A stretch of 64,000 nt of DNA, taken from Peptostreptococcus canis. GTDB lineage: Bacteria > Bacillota > Clostridia > Peptostreptococcales > Peptostreptococcaceae. The notes beneath the pieces were generated by a model. That model was not told where the DNA came from, made no database searches, and saw nothing but the letters and a program-made list of their open reading frames with translations. The translations under genes were made by a program, and so were the position numbers. Below, in pieces: positions 61,517 through 64,000 of this stretch; positions within the stretch are counted from its first letter, which is position 1; every line of letters begins with the position of its first letter. The stretch lies in NCBI RefSeq assembly GCF_014229965.1, contig NZ_JABGBW010000004.1:1-64000 (forward strand), in the 5' to 3' direction.

Positions 61517-62431
61517 TTAATCTATTCCTAAAAGCTTCATAATTAAAGCCATTCTGACATACATCCCATACTGGGCCTGTTCAAAATAAACAGCCCTTGG
61601 ATCCGAATCTACTTCTACGGATATTTCATTTACTCTTGGAAGCGGATGAAGAACAAGCATATCTTTATTTGCTTTATCCATTTTTTCCATATCCAAAACA
61701 TAACTGTCTTTTAATCTTTCATATTCATTCTTGTCTTCAAATCTTTCCCTCTGAATTCTCGTCATATATAATATATCTAAATTTCCTATAGAATCTTCTA
61801 AACTGGAAGTTTCTATAAATTCAACTCCGTCTATATCTTCTTTCACGGATTTGGGCATACTAAGTTCATCCGGAGATATAAATACGAATTTTATACCTGA
61901 ATACCTTGACATTGCCTTCGCAAGAGAATGAACGGTTCTTCCGTATTTTAAATCTCCACACATGCCTATAGTTAAATTATTTAAATCACCTTTTAATGAT
62001 TTGATTGTAAGTAAATCTGTAAGAGTTTGAGTTGGATGTTGATTGCCACCATCACCGGCATTGATAAAAGGCAGTGGGCAAACCGCTGACGCCTGATTTG
62101 CGGCACCTGAGACAGGGTGTCTCATGGTTATAATATCGACATATTTAGAAACTATCGTAATCGTATCCTCAAGAGTTTCTCCCTTTGAAACAGAAGATGC
62201 ATTTGGATCTGAAAATCCGATGATTCTTCCTCCCAGCCTGTTCATAGCTGCCTCAAAACTCAATCTGGTACGAGTAGATGGTTCATAGAAAAGTGTGGCC
62301 ATTAATTTGCCCTCACATTTATTGAAATAATTTTGTGGATTTTTCTTTATATCCATCCCTAATTCAAGCACGGAATTGATCTCTTCAACAGAAAAATCAT
62401 CCGGCTTTACTAAATGTCTGTTCATTAACAT
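61517..62431 (-). CDS. pyrB: Aspartate carbamoyltransferase catalytic subunit
   Basis: 304 residues. Carbamoyl phosphate loop [32 protein letters not shown] and [15 protein letters not shown] are the hallmark blocks. It catalyses the first committed step of pyrimidine synthesis. No pyrI (regulatory chain) follows. The ATG at 62431 is 5 bases after AGGAGG; a frame open up to 62539 lacks a ribosome site and overlaps the PyrR-type leader, so I reject it. Confidence 0.97.
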   Translation of the reverse strand: MLMNRHLVKPDDFSVEEINSVLELGMDIKKNPQNYFNKCEGKLMATLFYEPSTRTRLSFEAAMNRLGGRIIGFSDPNASSVSKGETLEDTITIVSKYVDIITMRHPVSGAANQASAVCPLPFINAGDGGNQHPTQTLTDLLTIKSLKGDLNNLTIGMCGDLKYGRTVHSLAKAMSRYSGIKFVFISPDELSMPKSVKEDIDGVEFIETSSLEDSIGNLDILYMTRIQRERFEDKNEYERLKDSYVLDMEKMDKANKDMLVLHPLPRVNEISVEVDSDPRAVYFEQAQYGMYVRMALIMKLLGID

Positions 62432-62436
62432 ATTTT

Positions 62437-62462
62437 CCTCCTTTTCGGCCTCACAGGACCCA
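62437..62462 (-). promoter_or_regulatory. PyrR-type RNA binding site overlapping the pyrB leader
   Basis: On the minus strand GGTCCTGTGAGGCC (62460-62447) matches the PyrR binding-loop consensus ARUCCNGNGAGGYU at 12 of 14 positions and is followed at once by GAAA and the AGGAGG ribosome site of pyrB. This arrangement suggests translational repression by PyrR-UMP and not attenuation. No pyrR gene is in the window. Confidence 0.6.
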
Positions 62463-62636
62463 ATTAAAGTATTGAAATTAATCTCTTTTCTAAACAGATT
62501 ATCACCTTCGAGCCAATTTGTCAATTTATTAGAACACATTAATATATATTTTTATTCTTTTAAATACATTTTTTATATATTAAGATATTTTATATCCTAA
62601 AATAACACGTGGTTTTATATATGGATTATTGCAATA

Positions 62637-62676
62637 TAAAACGTAGAGTCAATCACTAAATGTGATGTTCTCTACG
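62637..62676 (-). terminator. Terminator after msrAB
   Basis: On the minus strand CGTAGAG...ATCAC faces GTGAT...CTCTACG, giving a two-part stem, followed by TTTTATATT. It lies about 70 bases after the msrAB stop. Confidence 0.75.
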
Positions 62677-62743
62677 CCCTATAAGATTATAATATTTTGT
62701 GGCTACTCGCTAACATATTTTTTGTCTGTTTTATACATCCTTC

Positions 62744-63856
62744 CTATTCTATATATCCCAACAGGTAGCCATATCCTTTCTCATCCATTTGTGATTTGGG
62801 AATAAACTTTATAGAAAGACTGTTTATACAAAATCTAAGGCCTCCTTTTTCTTTTGGACCGTCATCAAATACATGCCCCAGATGTGAGTCGCCTACTCTA
62901 CTTCTTACTTCAATCCTTTTCATATTGAAACTATTGTCATCATGATATGTCAATACATCATTAGATATAGGTTTTGAAAAACTTGGCCATCCACATCCCG
63001 ATTCATACTTATCTCTGGATGAAAATAGGGGTTCACCTGTAACGATATCAACATATATGCCCGAATCAAATTTATCCCAATATCTGTTTGAAAAAGCACT
63101 TTCAGTTTTATTTTCTTGAGTTACGGAATACTCTTCCGGTGTCAATTTGATTCTCAATTCTTTATCTGCGGGCTTTTTATATTTACCCGGATCTATAAGC
63201 GGAACATCGGCTTCTTCAACATCTATATGGCAATATCCACCCGGATTTTTCTTTAAATAGTCTTGATGGTATTCCTCTGCAAGAACGTACTGTCTTAACG
63301 GCTCAACTTCAACGACCACTTTTTGATTTAGTTCCTTTTCTTTTTGCTCAATCACTTCCTTTATTACATTTTTATCTTTATCATTTGAATAGTATATTCC
63401 CGTTCTATACTGGGCACCCACATCATTTCCCTGCTTGTTTACGCTCGTCGGGTCTATAACCCTAAAATATCGTAGAAGAACTTCTCTTAGAGAAATAATA
63501 TTTGCATCATATTTTAAGTGAACAGTTTCAGCATGCATGGTATTTTTTAGTAATCTGTAACTTGTGTTTTCAGTATTGCCATTTGCATACCCGACAGTTG
63601 CATCTTCTATACCTTCAATTCTGGAAAAATATTCTTCCAATCCCCAGAAACACCCTCCTGCCAAATAAATTTCTTTTATATTTTTGTTTTTATTTATTTT
63701 TGAAACCTCCTTTTTCTTTGACTCCCCTACCAATTTTGCTACTCTTTCCTTATAAGCAGTTATATCGGATTTGACTATATTTTGTTTTGAAAATCCGATT
63801 ATGGCTACTAATATTATTATAAGAAAAATTAATATATAAATATTCTTCTTTTCCAC
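62744..63856 (-). CDS. msrAB: Membrane-anchored bifunctional methionine sulfoxide reductase MsrA-MsrB
   Basis: About 370 residues. One N-terminal membrane anchor ([17 protein letters not shown]), then MsrA with catalytic Cys in [13 protein letters not shown], and after about residue 230 MsrB with [11 protein letters not shown] and catalytic Cys in LRFCINSLS. It repairs both S and R methionine sulfoxides outside the cytoplasm. A GTG at 63856 fits AGAGGG spacing best; a TTG at 63865 is also in frame. A thioredoxin-like gene lies directly upstream and probably supplies electrons. Confidence 0.93.
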   Translation of the reverse strand: MEKKNIYILIFLIIILVAIIGFSKQNIVKSDITAYKERVAKLVGESKKKEVSKINKNKNIKEIYLAGGCFWGLEEYFSRIEGIEDATVGYANGNTENTSYRLLKNTMHAETVHLKYDANIISLREVLLRYFRVIDPTSVNKQGNDVGAQYRTGIYYSNDKDKNVIKEVIEQKEKELNQKVVVEVEPLRQYVLAEEYHQDYLKKNPGGYCHIDVEEADVPLIDPGKYKKPADKELRIKLTPEEYSVTQENKTESAFSNRYWDKFDSGIYVDIVTGEPLFSSRDKYESGCGWPSFSKPISNDVLTYHDDNSFNMKRIEVRSRVGDSHLGHVFDDGPKEKGGLRFCINSLSIKFIPKSQMDEKGYGYLLGYIE

Positions 63857-63918
63857 ATTAATCAACCCTCTTTTATATTAATTTCATATACACCTGCAAT
63901 AAGTCACATAAAATTATA

Positions 63919-64000
63919 TTATTTAACCTCTTTCATCATTGTCTTTATCTGTTCTTCGTTCTGATAGCCAGGCATAAATTTAACCAATACGCCATCAGTA
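63919..64000 (-). CDS. 3' end of a thioredoxin-like gene (partial)
   Basis: The last 27 codons read TDGVLVKFMPGYQNEEQIKT then MMKEVK. The pattern of a strand, G-Y-x-x-E-E-x-I and a final amphipathic helix is that of the C-terminus of TlpA/thioredoxin-family proteins. The rest lies beyond the window. In many Firmicutes such a redoxin and CcdA accompany extracytoplasmic MsrAB. That comparison supports the call. Confidence 0.6.
   Translation of the reverse strand, partial: TDGVLVKFMPGYQNEEQIKTMMKEVK

Noticed and set aside
62432-62539. 36-codon N-terminal extension of pyrB
   Set aside because: It has no ribosome site, covers the PyrR-type leader, and would make the protein longer than the family norm.

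Overview
This window comes from an AT-rich (low-GC) Gram-positive anaerobe, most likely a clostridium-like or Tissierellia/Peptoniphilaceae-type Firmicute. The evidence is strong GGAGG ribosome binding sites, an F-type ATP synthase whose c subunit carries the Na+ ligand pattern, an HU/RqcP/MazG/SpoVB-like block, a pyrB-K-D-E operon with a PyrR-type leader, and Firmicute-style lantibiotic immunity genes. The genus is inference; no rRNA or tRNA gene was seen.

Layout. 1-1450: decayed remnant of an integrative element (small DUF6870-like gene, a broken sigma-like gene, two terminators). 1691-6190: lantibiotic-type immunity ABC transporter with its two-component system. 6506-12246: a compact type III-like Cas module on the minus strand, made of a DUF6602 protein with a PD-(D/E)XK-like motif, an HD-less Cas10 with an EGDD centre, and Csm3-, Csm4- and Csm5-like RAMPs. 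It has no csm2, csm6, cas6 or adaptation genes. 12553-14607: a decayed second copy of the DUF6602-cas10 pair, cut off exactly at a fossil CRISPR repeat. 15083-21245: a CRISPR array with 92 recognisable repeats plus one degenerate terminal repeat. 21421-30036: a complete type I-B (Cst/Tneap-type) operon, cas6-cas8b1-cas7-cas5-cas3-cas4-cas1-cas2, transcribed toward the array, with a solitary repeat-like element just upstream of cas6.

30301-34187: AraC-type regulator divergent from an ECF transporter (MptD-like S component, EcfT, double EcfA). 34464-35036: nitroreductase. 35674-42758: complete atp operon. 42965-46305: upp, rpiB, sua5, prfA. 46534-47563: azlD/azlC. 47795-49611: prmC and an alpha/beta hydrolase on the plus strand. 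Then a HAD phosphatase, thiW, rpmE, rho, a 35-aa membrane peptide, galU, ppx/gppA, rqcP, hup, mazG, a MurJ/SpoVB-like flippase, pyrE-D-K-B and a membrane-anchored MsrAB next to a thioredoxin-like gene that runs off the window.

The most interesting part is the defence island at 6.5-30.2 kb. The I-B system can supply Cas6, spacer acquisition and one large array. The type III-like complex appears to depend on these and is linked to an unusual putative nuclease. The island also shows a duplicated and decayed Cas10/DUF6602 pair, repeat fossils outside the array, a spacer present twice with different lengths, and a repeat-like element positioned to control cas expression.
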